Positions 8,718 through 17,481 of a stretch of 64,000 bases of DNA are shown piece by piece. The stretch spans positions 62,001-126,000 of the forward strand of contig CAYRHN010000011.1 of assembly GCA_964424115.1 (NCBI GenBank), written 5' to 3'. Every line of letters begins with the position of its first letter. The first letter of the stretch is position 1. Source of the stretch: CAYRHN01 sp964424115 (lineage in GTDB: Bacteria; Chloroflexota; Anaerolineae; Anaerolineales; Anaerolineaceae). A model generated the notes under the pieces. It did not search any database and was not told the DNA's origin. It worked only from the letters and a program-made list of their open reading frames with translations. The translations under genes and the position numbers were made by a program.

Positions 8718-8757
8718 ATTTGTGTTGATTGTGTATACAAATTCTGCGTGGTATGAT
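8718..8757 (+). promoter_or_regulatory. Probable promoter/operator upstream of the giant secreted protein
   Basis: The 303-bp gap 8624-8926 is A+T-rich. It holds an extended -10 (TGGTATGAT, 8749-8757), a weak -35 TTGTGT at 8729-8734 with a 17-bp spacer, and an inverted repeat AATTTGT (8718-8724) / ACAAATT (8737-8743) overlapping the -35. That arrangement would suit a repressor or activator site. A second TATAAT is at 8860-8865 without a good -35. Nothing else is seen in the gap. Confidence 0.45.
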
Positions 8758-8926
8758 AAGAAAGTACACTCCGAACTCATATTATTCGGTATCTGAACAA
8801 TGAGGGCAATGTACGTCACTAATCGCCAGATATGCCGAATTACTGTAATTTGATCTCCTTATAATCAATCTGTTCTCAATGCGCGTGCTCTGGCATTAGA
8901 TTTTAGTCTCCCCACGGGAGGATAAA

Positions 8927-11900
8927 ATGATTTCCAGAGCTTTTTCTGTTTTGGTGATCCTGGCTTTCGGATTTCAATTGCCGGGATTTGCCTTGTCAGC
9001 CTATATACCTCCATCTAGCGCGGAAGCTCCAGAACCGTCGCTGGCCCAGGAAGGTTCCAAAACTACCTGGGTGGTCAACAGTACCGACGATGCCGACGAC
9101 GGCATCTGCGATTCCGCGCATTGTTCCCTGCGCGAGGCGATCAACCATTCTTCTTGGGGCGATACGATCGTCTTCGATTCCGGTCTATCCGGGACCACCA
9201 TCCTTCTCACGGATTCGCTCGTCATCCAATATAGTGTATCCATCGATGCCTCGGCGCTGCCGGCACGGGTGCAGATCAGCGGTAATGATGCTGTCACAGT
9301 CTTTGTGGTGGTGATCGGCACGGTTGTCGAGATGAATTCGCTTGAGATCGTCCATGGAGATAATGAATCGGACAGCGGCGGGGGGATCCTCAACCAGGGC
9401 GACCTAACTCTCACCAATATGCGCTTTGCGAATAACATGGGCGGTATCACCAACCAGGCAACCCTGACGATCCATGACAGCGTTTTCGAGAATAACGGCG
9501 CTTTGAAAGGCGCTGGTATTTATTGCGAGGGCGGTCAAGTAGACATTTACCGCAGCACTTTCCAGGGAGGCGGCGGTGAAACTGCAGGAGGGATATATTC
9601 TGAATCCGGTTGCGAGGTGGAGATCTTCGATTCTACCCTGACAGGAAATGAAGACGTGATCTCGAATTACGGGAAGATGACCCTGACAAACGTCAACCTG
9701 TCAGAAAATTCTGGCTATGGGATTAATAATCATGCTGGGGCGGATATGACCCTCCAGAATGTGACCCTGTATGGCAATGTAGGCCCGGCGATCATCAATT
9801 GGGCTGCGTTAACCCTCCAAAATGTGACCATCGCCTATAATCAAGCCGGGATCGATAACGAAGAGGGGGGAACCCTGGTCTTCACCAATACCTTGATCGC
9901 TCACAATTCTTATTACGGCGATTGTTATGGGTATGGCACAATCATTACCAATAATCACAACATGATCAGTGATGGATCTTGCAGCCCGGCACTCTATGGT
10001 GATCCACTGCTCGGTCCGCTGCAGGACAATGGCGGCGAAACGCAGACCAGTGCCTTGGAGCCAGACAGCCGGGCCATTGACGCCGGAGATAATGGCGCCT
10101 GCCTCGCCACCGACCAGCGCGGCATCCCGCGCCCCATGGATGGGGACAATGACGGCACAGCCGGATGTGATATCGGCGCTTTTGAATTGAAATCGAACCA
10201 GATGGTCAACAGCAATGGCGATGCCGATGACGGGGCTTGTGATTCCGTTAACTGCACCCTGCGGGAGGCGATCCATTACGCCGACAGCAAGACGACGGTC
10301 GTTTTTGATCCCGCGCTTTCCAATGCAACGATCGTGCTGGGAAGCCCGCTGGAGATCACCAGAAGTCTGGTGATCGATGCTTCCGCGCTTGCCAGGCCAG
10401 TACGCCTCAGCGGGAATAACGCGACCCGGGTGATTTATTTGGATGGCAACAGCCAGGTCACGCTTAAAGGGCTGGAGATCAAGAACGGCCAGGTTGGGAA
10501 GGGCGGCGGGGGCGGGGGTGGAATCTTTGTCAATAGCGGAGAGTTGACCCTGATCGATTGCATGGTCGATCACAACAGCGCTTCCCAGGGGGGAGGGATC
10601 TATGTCAACAGCCAGGGGGTGTTGCGGATCTACTCCAGCACCATCGCCAATAATAAGGCGGTCGTTTCAGGGGGTGGGATCTATTCGCTGGGGGCTGTGA
10701 AAATTTACACCAGCACCGTGGAGTATAACCAATCTTCCGGGCAGGCCGGCGGGATTCACAATGATCAAAAGGGATCCAGTTCTTTTTACCCTACGCTCGA
10801 GATGCACGACAGCACGGTCCGTGGGAATTCGGCCATCATGGGTGGCGGTGTGGTGATCAGCAGTGACCTGATGAGCGAGATCTCCAATTCCACCTTCAGC
10901 GGGAACACGGGTGGAGGGATCAGGAATGAAAGCGAGCTGTACCTGAATTTTGTAACCATCACGGATAGCAAAGGCGTTGGGACCGACGTTTTGGGCATTG
11001 GGCTGGAAAACCTTGGCTCCTTGAATTTCTGGAACGTTCTCATTGCCGGCAATCCTGGGGGAGATTGTGTGAATGCCAACTATATTTCTGATAATTCCTA
11101 TAACTTGATCCAGGATGGCAGTTGCGACCCGTACCTGAGCGGTGACCCCTTGTTGGACCCGCTGGCGGACAATGGCGGCCCGACCCTGACGCATGCCCTG
11201 CGGCCTGGCAGCCTGGCGATCGACGCCGGAAGTACGTCGTGGGGGTGCATCTCAACTGACCAGCGCGGGGGAGTGAGGCCCAGGGACGGGGATGGAGACG
11301 GGGTGTCCCTTTGTGATATCGGTGCCTTTGAGCTTTCTAATGATCTGGACTATGGGGATGCTCCTGTGCCTTACCCAACCCTCAAGGCGGATAACGGTGC
11401 GCGCCATTATGATAGCCCCGGCTTTTTCCTCGGAACCAGCGTGGATTATGAAACGGACGGGTTCCCATCCACGGGAGCGGATGGCGATGATCTGGATAAC
11501 CTGGACGACGAGGATGGTGTCACTTTCACTTCCGAGATAAGGGCGAATGGTTCTGCCACCGTGCAGGTGGTGCTCTCCGGCGATGGTTACCTGCACGCCT
11601 GGATCGATTTTAACCGCGACGGCGATTGGGCCGATCCCGGCGAGAAGATCATCCCTGGTGTATACAGGACTGCTGGAACGCACTCCTTCACCTTTTTTGT
11701 ACCGACCGGCGCTTCGTTAGGCGACACGTATGCGCGTTTCCGCGCTGCTGGCACTCCCCATCTGTCCTATGACGGGATCGCGATGGGCGGCGAGGTGGAG
11801 GATGATATCGTCACGATTCAACGTGCATTGCCGGTTGCCAATCCTGATTCTGCCAGCCTGGACGAGAACTCCAGCGTTCTGATCGACTTCCTCGCGAATG

Positions 11901-14900
11901 ACTACGATCCGGTTGGCACTTTCCAGCTGGAATCGGTCGGCTCGCCTGCCCGTGGTACGGTAACAATGCAGGGAGATCAGGTTCTTTACACCCCCAACCC
12001 AGATTTCAGCGGCACAGATTCCTTCCCCTACACCATCATAAATGATGGCGACCTGAGAGCAACTGCCCGGGTAACGGTCTTCGTGCGCAACATCAATTCT
12101 ACGCCAACAGATATCCAGTTGCTGGACCTTCAACCCCTGGTAGGGGCATGCAATGCTTCCGGCGTTTGTACTTTGCCTGGCGGAATGTATGTGGGTTCGC
12201 TGAAGGCGATCGATCCTGATCCCGGGGATACGCATACATTTAACTTGATCAACGGAAGCGATTTCCGGCTGAACGGCGACAAACTCTACACGCAATCGCC
12301 GATCACCTTCACCGGCAGCACCTCAAGCATTCAAAAGATTGTGCGTGTCAGCGCTACGGATGCTGGCGGCAAACAGGTGGCCAGGGACTTTACCATCTAT
12401 GTCTTGGGAGATGCGGCAGGGGGCGGCCCGGAAAAGATCCTGCTCAGTCACAATGCCGTTGCGGAGAACCTGCCCGCAGGAACAGATATTGGCATCCTGA
12501 CCACTCAGGAAGGCACACCGCGTGCGCCTTATACGTACTTCCTGGTTCCTGGAGAAGGCAGCAACGACAATGCGAAATTCCAGGTCAGCGCTGACCACCT
12601 GGAAACGGCAGCTCCCCTGGACTTTGAAACCAAAGAATTGTACCGGGTGCGCGTCCGAACCCAGAACAATCTCGGTCAGATGAAGGATGAGATCTTCACC
12701 ATCCAGGCGTTGGATGATACCACTGAACCCCCGCAGCCGCCCCCTTACTGTTCGGGTGGGGAGATCGAATTGATCAATGCCGGGATTGTGCAGTTGAGGC
12801 TTCTTAATGCCATCCCCTCCAATGTCTCTCTCCAGGGCTGCATCCTGTCAGGTGATCTCAGCATCTCTTTTCGTGGTTGGTCGGGCAGCGGGTATTCTTT
12901 CCACGGCACTGTGAATCAACACAACCAGCTGACTGCTGAAAGCGGCCAGATCGGCCCGATCGAAATGAGCCTTGCCGGAGTACCTTTGAAGGTGCAAGCA
13001 GCCTCTTTGGAATTCTATGACGGCCGCTATGGATTGCGTCTGGGCGGAGCTTCCTTCTGCCTGCCCGCGGAGTGGGGCGGCTTGTGCGCTCCCTCCGCCT
13101 TGCAAGGAATTTCCATGTTGTTGGATGATGGTGGATTGAAGACGGGAGCCGGGATTGAGATCGGCTTCCCGGAGATCAAACTTGGCAAGGCGCTTTCCAT
13201 TTCTCAACTGAAGGGCAGCCTCAATGCGGTACCGGGAGGCTATGAGATCACGCTGGGCGGCGAGTTCGGCCTGCCCAAATTCAAAGCCGGTGGATCGGAA
13301 GGCTGCGCTATTTCCGCTTCGGTGACCATCTATGCTGGCGAAAAAGGGGAGATCATCATGCAGGTCAATACGGACAAAGCCACGGTCAAGCTACGCGAGA
13401 TCTCCGTGGGCATGTCCTGCGACACAGGCATTCCGATCGATGCGACCGGGCTGGCGCTGACCGGCGTGGAAGGCACAGTTTCGCTCTACCCCGATTCCCA
13501 GTACGTCAGCCTGACCCTCACCATCCAGACGGTTAAGAAGATCCCCGGGTTGAACATTTCGCCGATCAAAGGAACGGGCACTGCTAAAGTGCAGTGGAAA
13601 CCGGATTGGGCGGTAGAACTCTCCTCGGCCCTCTATCTATTGGAATTCTTCCAGATCTCTCAAACCACGGTCCTGATCCGTGAAAATCAATTCTCGTTCA
13701 CCGCCGACATTGACACCTGGATCATTTCCACGACGTTGACCCTCAATGCCTGGGCGAACGCGTCCGGGTTCCACCTCACCGGCCAGGGCATAGCTGATAT
13801 TGGTTTTAAACAGGGTAATTTGGTGCATGAATGCGTGGATATCTGGTACCCGACGAAATGTTGCTGGAAGTGGGGTTTTATCCCCTATCCTTGCCGCTGG
13901 CGGTCGACCGAAGTCTGCCTGGATATCCCGCCCTTTGATCTGTTATTCACGGTGGGCGTCGACTTTGGGGAGTTCACCAACGGGGAATGGGGGTTTAAGG
14001 CTTATGTATCTATGTTTGGCATCAATGTCGGCATTTACATCGATGGTTCACCCGCCCTGCATGTTGGCGGAGTAAGCAAATACCAGTTGGTCACGCCGCC
14101 CAAGATCCAGAAAGCCCTGGCGCAGTGGCGTACTTTGCGATCCATGGGGATCGAGTCGCCGGACCTCTCCAGCGTGAATCCGGATATTCTGGTTTCCAAT
14201 GACCACAGGGTAGCGGTCCGTGTGCCGATCCAGATCAAACAGCCGGAAAACCAGAGCAAGGGTCAGCAGATCACGCCGTACGAATTGGAAAACCAGAAGG
14301 ACACCCTCTTCACCCTCACCACCAGCGAGCCGCTGCTGATGACCTTACAGGCTCCAGATGGCACTGTGATCACTCCCACCAACTACGACCAGCCTCCGGT
14401 AAATTCGACCTACACAGTGGAATACACGCAAGACTTCTACTATCAGGCCGATTCCTCCGAGGAGGCCGAAACCGCCGACCAACCCCAACTGCGTTTCATT
14501 CTAGCAGCCACCTATCCAGATTGGTCGGAGGTCAATGTCAGCCTGGATGGCGTGCTGCTGTTCGCCAACCTCGGTCTGGATGCTTCTGGTCCCGCCAACT
14601 ATGTTCCGATCTATGCTGGAACGCATACCCTGGAGATCGTTCCCTCCGCCGGGGGGACGCCGGTCTCAATCCACTTTGACGCTGTATCCAGGATGCGTTA
14701 TACCGTCCTTGCTTCCGGGGATTCGGAGGTCCCTTCCCTGGACCTCATCACCGACGACCACACCGCTCCTTCAGGAGATGGATTGGCGCGCCTGCGTTTT
14801 ATCAACAGCGCTCCGTATGCTGATTCGGTAGATGTATCGATTGCGGGCACTTTGGTGCTGGATGATGCTGCTTATATGGCGGAGAGCGCCTACTTCGAAT

Positions 14901-16234
14901 TACCAGAGGGCGAAAACCTGGTAGAGATCAAAGACTCGCTCACCGGTGCCTCCCTGGCTCCCGCCATGATGGTCGATCTGAGTGGCGGCGGTGTTTACAC
15001 CCTTTTTTCCGCGGTTTATCCGGTGGGAGAGTACCAGATTGCCTGGAGCCAGTACCAGGATACCGGCTACCTTAAACGCTATTACACGCAGTATAAAGTG
15101 CAGCAAGCTCCGCTGGGCGAGTGGTTGGTGATCCTGGATGGCGATCTGGAAAGCACTGTGCCGATCCTGGACGTGATCGGATTCGCCAACTCGCCCAGGT
15201 GGGGGGATGTGATTGGCCAGGCCAGCGACCCATTCAATCCCGAAGTGACCTGGGAGTTGACGGCGAATTACCTGCCCGCCACCGTTTCGATCTATGCCGA
15301 TCCTGTGCCGGTTGTGAAGAGTGATCCGCCGATCTTTGATGGGTATCAGGTGGCTGATGTAATGCTGACCCTGCCGCAAGAAGTGAACGGGGAACCCTAT
15401 ACTCAGACTGTGGATCTCTCGGCGCTCGAAACCGGCACCTACACCTTGTGGGTGAGCGTGCAGGACGGCGTCAATCCGCCCGTCTCCACTTATGTGCTGG
15501 ATTCCGGGGGCGGTCTTGCGGAATTCAATATTGACCAGTCCGCTACCTTCCCGGCTACCTGGACCCCCAATGTTACCGTCCAACTCGGCGAAACCCAGGC
15601 TAACCTGTTCTTACAATGGTCGGGGTTGGACCACCCGGATGTGGATAGCTATTCCCTTTACTTCAATACCCTCCCGCTTACCCCGGTTCTCTATACAGAA
15701 GGTTTATCTGCTTACCGCGAGACCGACAAGGATGGCAAGGCGGTGGGAGACCTGCTGGTCAATACCAGCGTTTCCAATCTGATGCCCGGCCAGACCTATT
15801 ACTACTCCTTCGAAGCAGTGGATGAGGACAGCGGGAAGCGGTTGTCCAGCCCGGAATATACCCTCACCATCCCTGGTGGCGATTTCCAGCTCACCACAAC
15901 TGAAAACCGCTGCTTTGTGAACCCGGGCAGTCAGGCAGGTTTCCTGCTCTCGATGCAAGAGATCCAGCCGCTGTTCTATCCTAATGTTGGATTGAACATC
16001 GACACCTCGCAGCTTCCGGCAGGCATGCGCGTCTGGTTCGATACCCCCCTGGGAGGGGATGTGGTTCTCAATTCTTCCTCGGGCCCAATTGGGGTACGGG
16101 TGGATGCCGCCGATACCGTACCGATCGGGATCTACCCGCTCACCATCACCGGTGACAATGGCGTGATACAGCGAAGTGTAAACGTCGATATCTTTGTCTG
16201 GTTTGTGTATCGCTTCCCGATCATCCGCCGCTAG
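8927..16234 (+). CDS. Giant secreted CSLREA / beta-helix / GEVED multi-domain protein
   Basis: A 2435-aa secreted protein with a GGAGG ribosome-binding site. A signal peptide (residues 1-26) is followed by two units, each opening with a CSLREA-type motif (66-71 and a CTLREA version near 445) and continuing as a right-handed beta-helix of short repeats, each closing with CDIGAFEL. A GEVED domain (about 806-965, with HAWIDFNRDGDW) and cadherin-like domains (about 966-1180) follow. The middle (1280-1780) is an unrecognised beta-rich region containing a cysteine cluster near residues 1636-1665. Two DUF4397-like domains (about 1855-2035), a fibronectin-like segment and an Ig-like end complete it. 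The last residues, VYRFPIIRR, form a hydrophobic-Pro-Arg tail. It is probably an extracellular adhesin or matrix protein; no catalytic motif is seen. Confidence 0.88.
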   Translation: MISRAFSVLVILAFGFQLPGFALSAYIPPSSAEAPEPSLAQEGSKTTWVVNSTDDADDGICDSAHCSLREAINHSSWGDTIVFDSGLSGTTILLTDSLVIQYSVSIDASALPARVQISGNDAVTVFVVVIGTVVEMNSLEIVHGDNESDSGGGILNQGDLTLTNMRFANNMGGITNQATLTIHDSVFENNGALKGAGIYCEGGQVDIYRSTFQGGGGETAGGIYSESGCEVEIFDSTLTGNEDVISNYGKMTLTNVNLSENSGYGINNHAGADMTLQNVTLYGNVGPAIINWAALTLQNVTIAYNQAGIDNEEGGTLVFTNTLIAHNSYYGDCYGYGTIITNNHNMISDGSCSPALYGDPLLGPLQDNGGETQTSALEPDSRAIDAGDNGACLATDQRGIPRPMDGDNDGTAGCDIGAFELKSNQMVNSNGDADDGACDSVNCTLREAIHYADSKTTVVFDPALSNATIVLGSPLEITRSLVIDASALARPVRLSGNNATRVIYLDGNSQVTLKGLEIKNGQVGKGGGGGGGIFVNSGELTLIDCMVDHNSASQGGGIYVNSQGVLRIYSSTIANNKAVVSGGGIYSLGAVKIYTSTVEYNQSSGQAGGIHNDQKGSSSFYPTLEMHDSTVRGNSAIMGGGVVISSDLMSEISNSTFSGNTGGGIRNESELYLNFVTITDSKGVGTDVLGIGLENLGSLNFWNVLIAGNPGGDCVNANYISDNSYNLIQDGSCDPYLSGDPLLDPLADNGGPTLTHALRPGSLAIDAGSTSWGCISTDQRGGVRPRDGDGDGVSLCDIGAFELSNDLDYGDAPVPYPTLKADNGARHYDSPGFFLGTSVDYETDGFPSTGADGDDLDNLDDEDGVTFTSEIRANGSATVQVVLSGDGYLHAWIDFNRDGDWADPGEKIIPGVYRTAGTHSFTFFVPTGASLGDTYARFRAAGTPHLSYDGIAMGGEVEDDIVTIQRALPVANPDSASLDENSSVLIDFLANDYDPVGTFQLESVGSPARGTVTMQGDQVLYTPNPDFSGTDSFPYTIINDGDLRATARVTVFVRNINSTPTDIQLLDLQPLVGACNASGVCTLPGGMYVGSLKAIDPDPGDTHTFNLINGSDFRLNGDKLYTQSPITFTGSTSSIQKIVRVSATDAGGKQVARDFTIYVLGDAAGGGPEKILLSHNAVAENLPAGTDIGILTTQEGTPRAPYTYFLVPGEGSNDNAKFQVSADHLETAAPLDFETKELYRVRVRTQNNLGQMKDEIFTIQALDDTTEPPQPPPYCSGGEIELINAGIVQLRLLNAIPSNVSLQGCILSGDLSISFRGWSGSGYSFHGTVNQHNQLTAESGQIGPIEMSLAGVPLKVQAASLEFYDGRYGLRLGGASFCLPAEWGGLCAPSALQGISMLLDDGGLKTGAGIEIGFPEIKLGKALSISQLKGSLNAVPGGYEITLGGEFGLPKFKAGGSEGCAISASVTIYAGEKGEIIMQVNTDKATVKLREISVGMSCDTGIPIDATGLALTGVEGTVSLYPDSQYVSLTLTIQTVKKIPGLNISPIKGTGTAKVQWKPDWAVELSSALYLLEFFQISQTTVLIRENQFSFTADIDTWIISTTLTLNAWANASGFHLTGQGIADIGFKQGNLVHECVDIWYPTKCCWKWGFIPYPCRWRSTEVCLDIPPFDLLFTVGVDFGEFTNGEWGFKAYVSMFGINVGIYIDGSPALHVGGVSKYQLVTPPKIQKALAQWRTLRSMGIESPDLSSVNPDILVSNDHRVAVRVPIQIKQPENQSKGQQITPYELENQKDTLFTLTTSEPLLMTLQAPDGTVITPTNYDQPPVNSTYTVEYTQDFYYQADSSEEAETADQPQLRFILAATYPDWSEVNVSLDGVLLFANLGLDASGPANYVPIYAGTHTLEIVPSAGGTPVSIHFDAVSRMRYTVLASGDSEVPSLDLITDDHTAPSGDGLARLRFINSAPYADSVDVSIAGTLVLDDAAYMAESAYFELPEGENLVEIKDSLTGASLAPAMMVDLSGGGVYTLFSAVYPVGEYQIAWSQYQDTGYLKRYYTQYKVQQAPLGEWLVILDGDLESTVPILDVIGFANSPRWGDVIGQASDPFNPEVTWELTANYLPATVSIYADPVPVVKSDPPIFDGYQVADVMLTLPQEVNGEPYTQTVDLSALETGTYTLWVSVQDGVNPPVSTYVLDSGGGLAEFNIDQSATFPATWTPNVTVQLGETQANLFLQWSGLDHPDVDSYSLYFNTLPLTPVLYTEGLSAYRETDKDGKAVGDLLVNTSVSNLMPGQTYYYSFEAVDEDSGKRLSSPEYTLTIPGGDFQLTTTENRCFVNPGSQAGFLLSMQEIQPLFYPNVGLNIDTSQLPAGMRVWFDTPLGGDVVLNSSSGPIGVRVDAADTVPIGIYPLTITGDNGVIQRSVNVDIFVWFVYRFPIIRR

Positions 16235-16258
16235 ATATCTCCACGGTGGGGGATCTTT

Positions 16259-16290
16259 AAGGGCTTTCGAGACCTCGAAAGCCCTTTTTC
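16259..16290 (+). terminator. Intrinsic terminator of the giant gene
   Basis: A perfect 13-bp stem (arms 16259-16271 and 16274-16286, AAGGGCTTTCGAG type) with a minimal loop is followed by a T-run. It lies 25 bp after the giant gene's stop codon and immediately before the next promoter. Confidence 0.9.
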
Positions 16291-16294
16291 TTAC

Positions 16295-16323
16295 TTGACT
16301 TAATAGAATATTTGTTCTATAAT
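16295..16323 (+). promoter_or_regulatory. Strong sigma70-type promoter with an embedded palindrome
   Basis: TTGACT (16295-16300) and TATAAT (16318-16323) are separated by exactly 17 bp. An inverted repeat ATAGAA (16303-16308) / TTCTAT (16315-16320) fills the spacer and enters the -10, a classic repressor position. Its core GAAT-N4-GTTC is one base from the GAAC-N4-GTTC LexA box of Gram-positive bacteria; that link is only suggestive. Confidence 0.75.
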
Positions 16324-16368
16324 CGAATTATCACAGCGTTTTACTTGTCAGATAGGAAGGAGCCTGAA

Positions 16369-17148
16369 ATGAATCTCTCGGAATCTCATATTCGCAACAC
16401 GAACATCAGCCGTTTCTTTTCTCGCCTGCGTGCCCGTCCGGGCATCTGGCTGGGGCTGATCATCCTGGTGGCGTTGATCGCCTTTGAAATGTTCAACTAT
16501 TCCACCACCGATTACGCCCTCAAAGACCTGCTTGGCGATCTGCAATTCGCCGGCATGTCCTGGGCTACCATTCTCGCCGTCGCCTTCTGCGGGATCGACT
16601 TCGCTGGTGTGGCGCGCATCTTCACCCCCCAGCAGGGCGCCGACGAACCCAAGCAGGTCTGGTACCTGTTTGCCGCCTGGCTGCTGGCCGCCACAATGAA
16701 CGCCGTGCTGACCTGGTGGGGCGTCTCGATGGCCATTGCCAATCACAACGTGGTCAGCAAGTCGGTGGTTGGCGCAGACGCGCTCAACACGGTCGTGCCG
16801 GTCTTTGTGGCCGTCATGGTATGGGTGATTCGCATCCTGATCATCGGCTCGATCTCGGTCAATGCCGAGCGCGTGTTGGGGATGGGTGGGCGGCCTTCCA
16901 CCTACCGCCGGACAGCGGTCTCCCAGACCGGCACAGCGGTCAACCGGCTGACGGGCAGCACGGCAAGTAACACTGCCAGCCTGCGCCCGGCCAGCATGGC
17001 CATGCCGCGCCCGGCCTCCTCGCTGGTGCGCCCTTCGGCAGCCGTCCAGGTCAGCCCGGCCGGACGACCCGAACCTACCTACCACAGCATGAGCGGACGC
17101 CCCTCCTCTTCTATTCACAATTCAATCGACCACTCGGCGGATCTCTAA
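16369..17148 (+). CDS. Four-TM membrane protein of unknown function
   Basis: A 259-aa integral membrane protein. The start at 16369 is chosen over an in-frame ATG at 16312 because the latter lies inside the promoter and because AGGAAGGAG precedes 16369. Four hydrophobic helices are visible (about residues 24-42, 62-82, 100-124 and 140-165), the first containing WLGLIILVALIAFEMF. The C-terminal 90 residues are Ser/Thr/Pro/Arg-rich and likely disordered. It stands alone between its own strong promoter and a tRNA gene on the opposite strand. I do not recognise the family. Confidence 0.78.
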   Translation: MNLSESHIRNTNISRFFSRLRARPGIWLGLIILVALIAFEMFNYSTTDYALKDLLGDLQFAGMSWATILAVAFCGIDFAGVARIFTPQQGADEPKQVWYLFAAWLLAATMNAVLTWWGVSMAIANHNVVSKSVVGADALNTVVPVFVAVMVWVIRILIIGSISVNAERVLGMGGRPSTYRRTAVSQTGTAVNRLTGSTASNTASLRPASMAMPRPASSLVRPSAAVQVSPAGRPEPTYHSMSGRPSSSIHNSIDHSADL

Positions 17149-17166
17149 CCCCTTAAATAAAAAGAG

Positions 17167-17238
17167 TGGCGAGGGTGGGACTTGAACCCACAACCAATGG
17201 CTTATGAGTCCACTGCTCCACCGTTGAGCTACCTCGCC
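17167..17238 (-). tRNA. tRNA with CAU anticodon (Met elongator or Ile2)
   Basis: The minus strand folds as a complete cloverleaf: 7-bp acceptor GGCGAGG/CCTCGCC, D-stem GCTC/GAGC, anticodon loop CTCATAA, and T-arm GTTCAAGTC. The anticodon CAU reads AUG, or AUA if lysidine-modified. The top anticodon-stem pair next to the loop (A31-G39) is mismatched. CCA is not encoded. I cannot decide between elongator Met and Ile2. Confidence 0.9.
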
Positions 17239-17301
17239 ATCTCTAAAGCCGGAATATTTTACAACGAAGCAGCGGTTTTGTCAAATCATTTGCATTGAAA
17301 C

Positions 17302-17336
17302 AGGGATCTTTTACGGAGAGGCTGTAAAAGGTCCCT
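17302..17336. repeat. 13-bp imperfect inverted repeat between two tRNA genes
   Basis: Arms 17302-17314 (AGGGATCTTTTAC) and 17324-17336 (GTAAAAGGTCCCT) pair with one G-U wobble around a 9-nt loop. It lies between the divergent tRNA(CAU) and tRNA-Arg genes. There is no strong T-run, so a terminator role is doubtful; it may be a processing signal or protein site. Confidence 0.5.
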
Positions 17337-17353
17337 ATTTCTATCCTGCTTTA

Positions 17354-17362
17354 TGGTAAAAT
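17354..17362 (+). promoter_or_regulatory. Extended -10 promoter of tRNA-Arg
   Basis: TGGTAAAAT (TG-N-TAAAAT) ends nine bases before the mature tRNA-Arg 5' end, placing the transcription start within a few bases of the tRNA. No clear -35 hexamer is present. Confidence 0.5.
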
Positions 17363-17370
17363 AATTCTGC

Positions 17371-17442
17371 GCCCCAGTGGCCTAATGGATAAGGCAACGG
17401 CCTCCGGAGCCGTAGATCAGAGTTCGAGTCTCTGCTGGGGCA
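17371..17442 (+). tRNA. tRNA-Arg (CCG)
   Basis: Complete cloverleaf with acceptor GCCCCAG/CTGGGGC, D-arm GGCC/GGCA region, anticodon loop CTCCGGA (anticodon CCG, reads CGG) and T-arm AGTTCGAGTCT. The discriminator base is A; CCA is not encoded. Confidence 0.95.
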
Positions 17443-17452
17443 CACAAGCAAG

Positions 17453-17476
17453 CCGGGTGAACAGATCACCCGGTTT
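17453..17476 (+). terminator. Hairpin terminator between tRNA-Arg and the VIT1 gene
   Basis: An 8-bp perfect stem CCGGGTGA (17453-17460) / TCACCCGG (17466-17473) with a 5-nt loop, followed by TTTG. It serves tRNA-Arg and, as the convergent gene ends at 17482, may also act on the minus strand. Confidence 0.7.
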
Positions 17477-17481
17477 GTGGT

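Noticed and set aside
9809..10573. Long minus-strand open frame inside the giant gene
   Set aside because: It is an antisense artefact of G+C-rich repeated codons: no ribosome-binding site, no conserved domain, and the plus-strand gene is intact.
10500..10700. Tandem GGG-rich runs in the giant gene as a possible repeat array or CRISPR-like structure
   Set aside because: They are Gly-rich codons of the beta-helix turns with no regular spacing or conserved repeat; no CRISPR array exists in the window.
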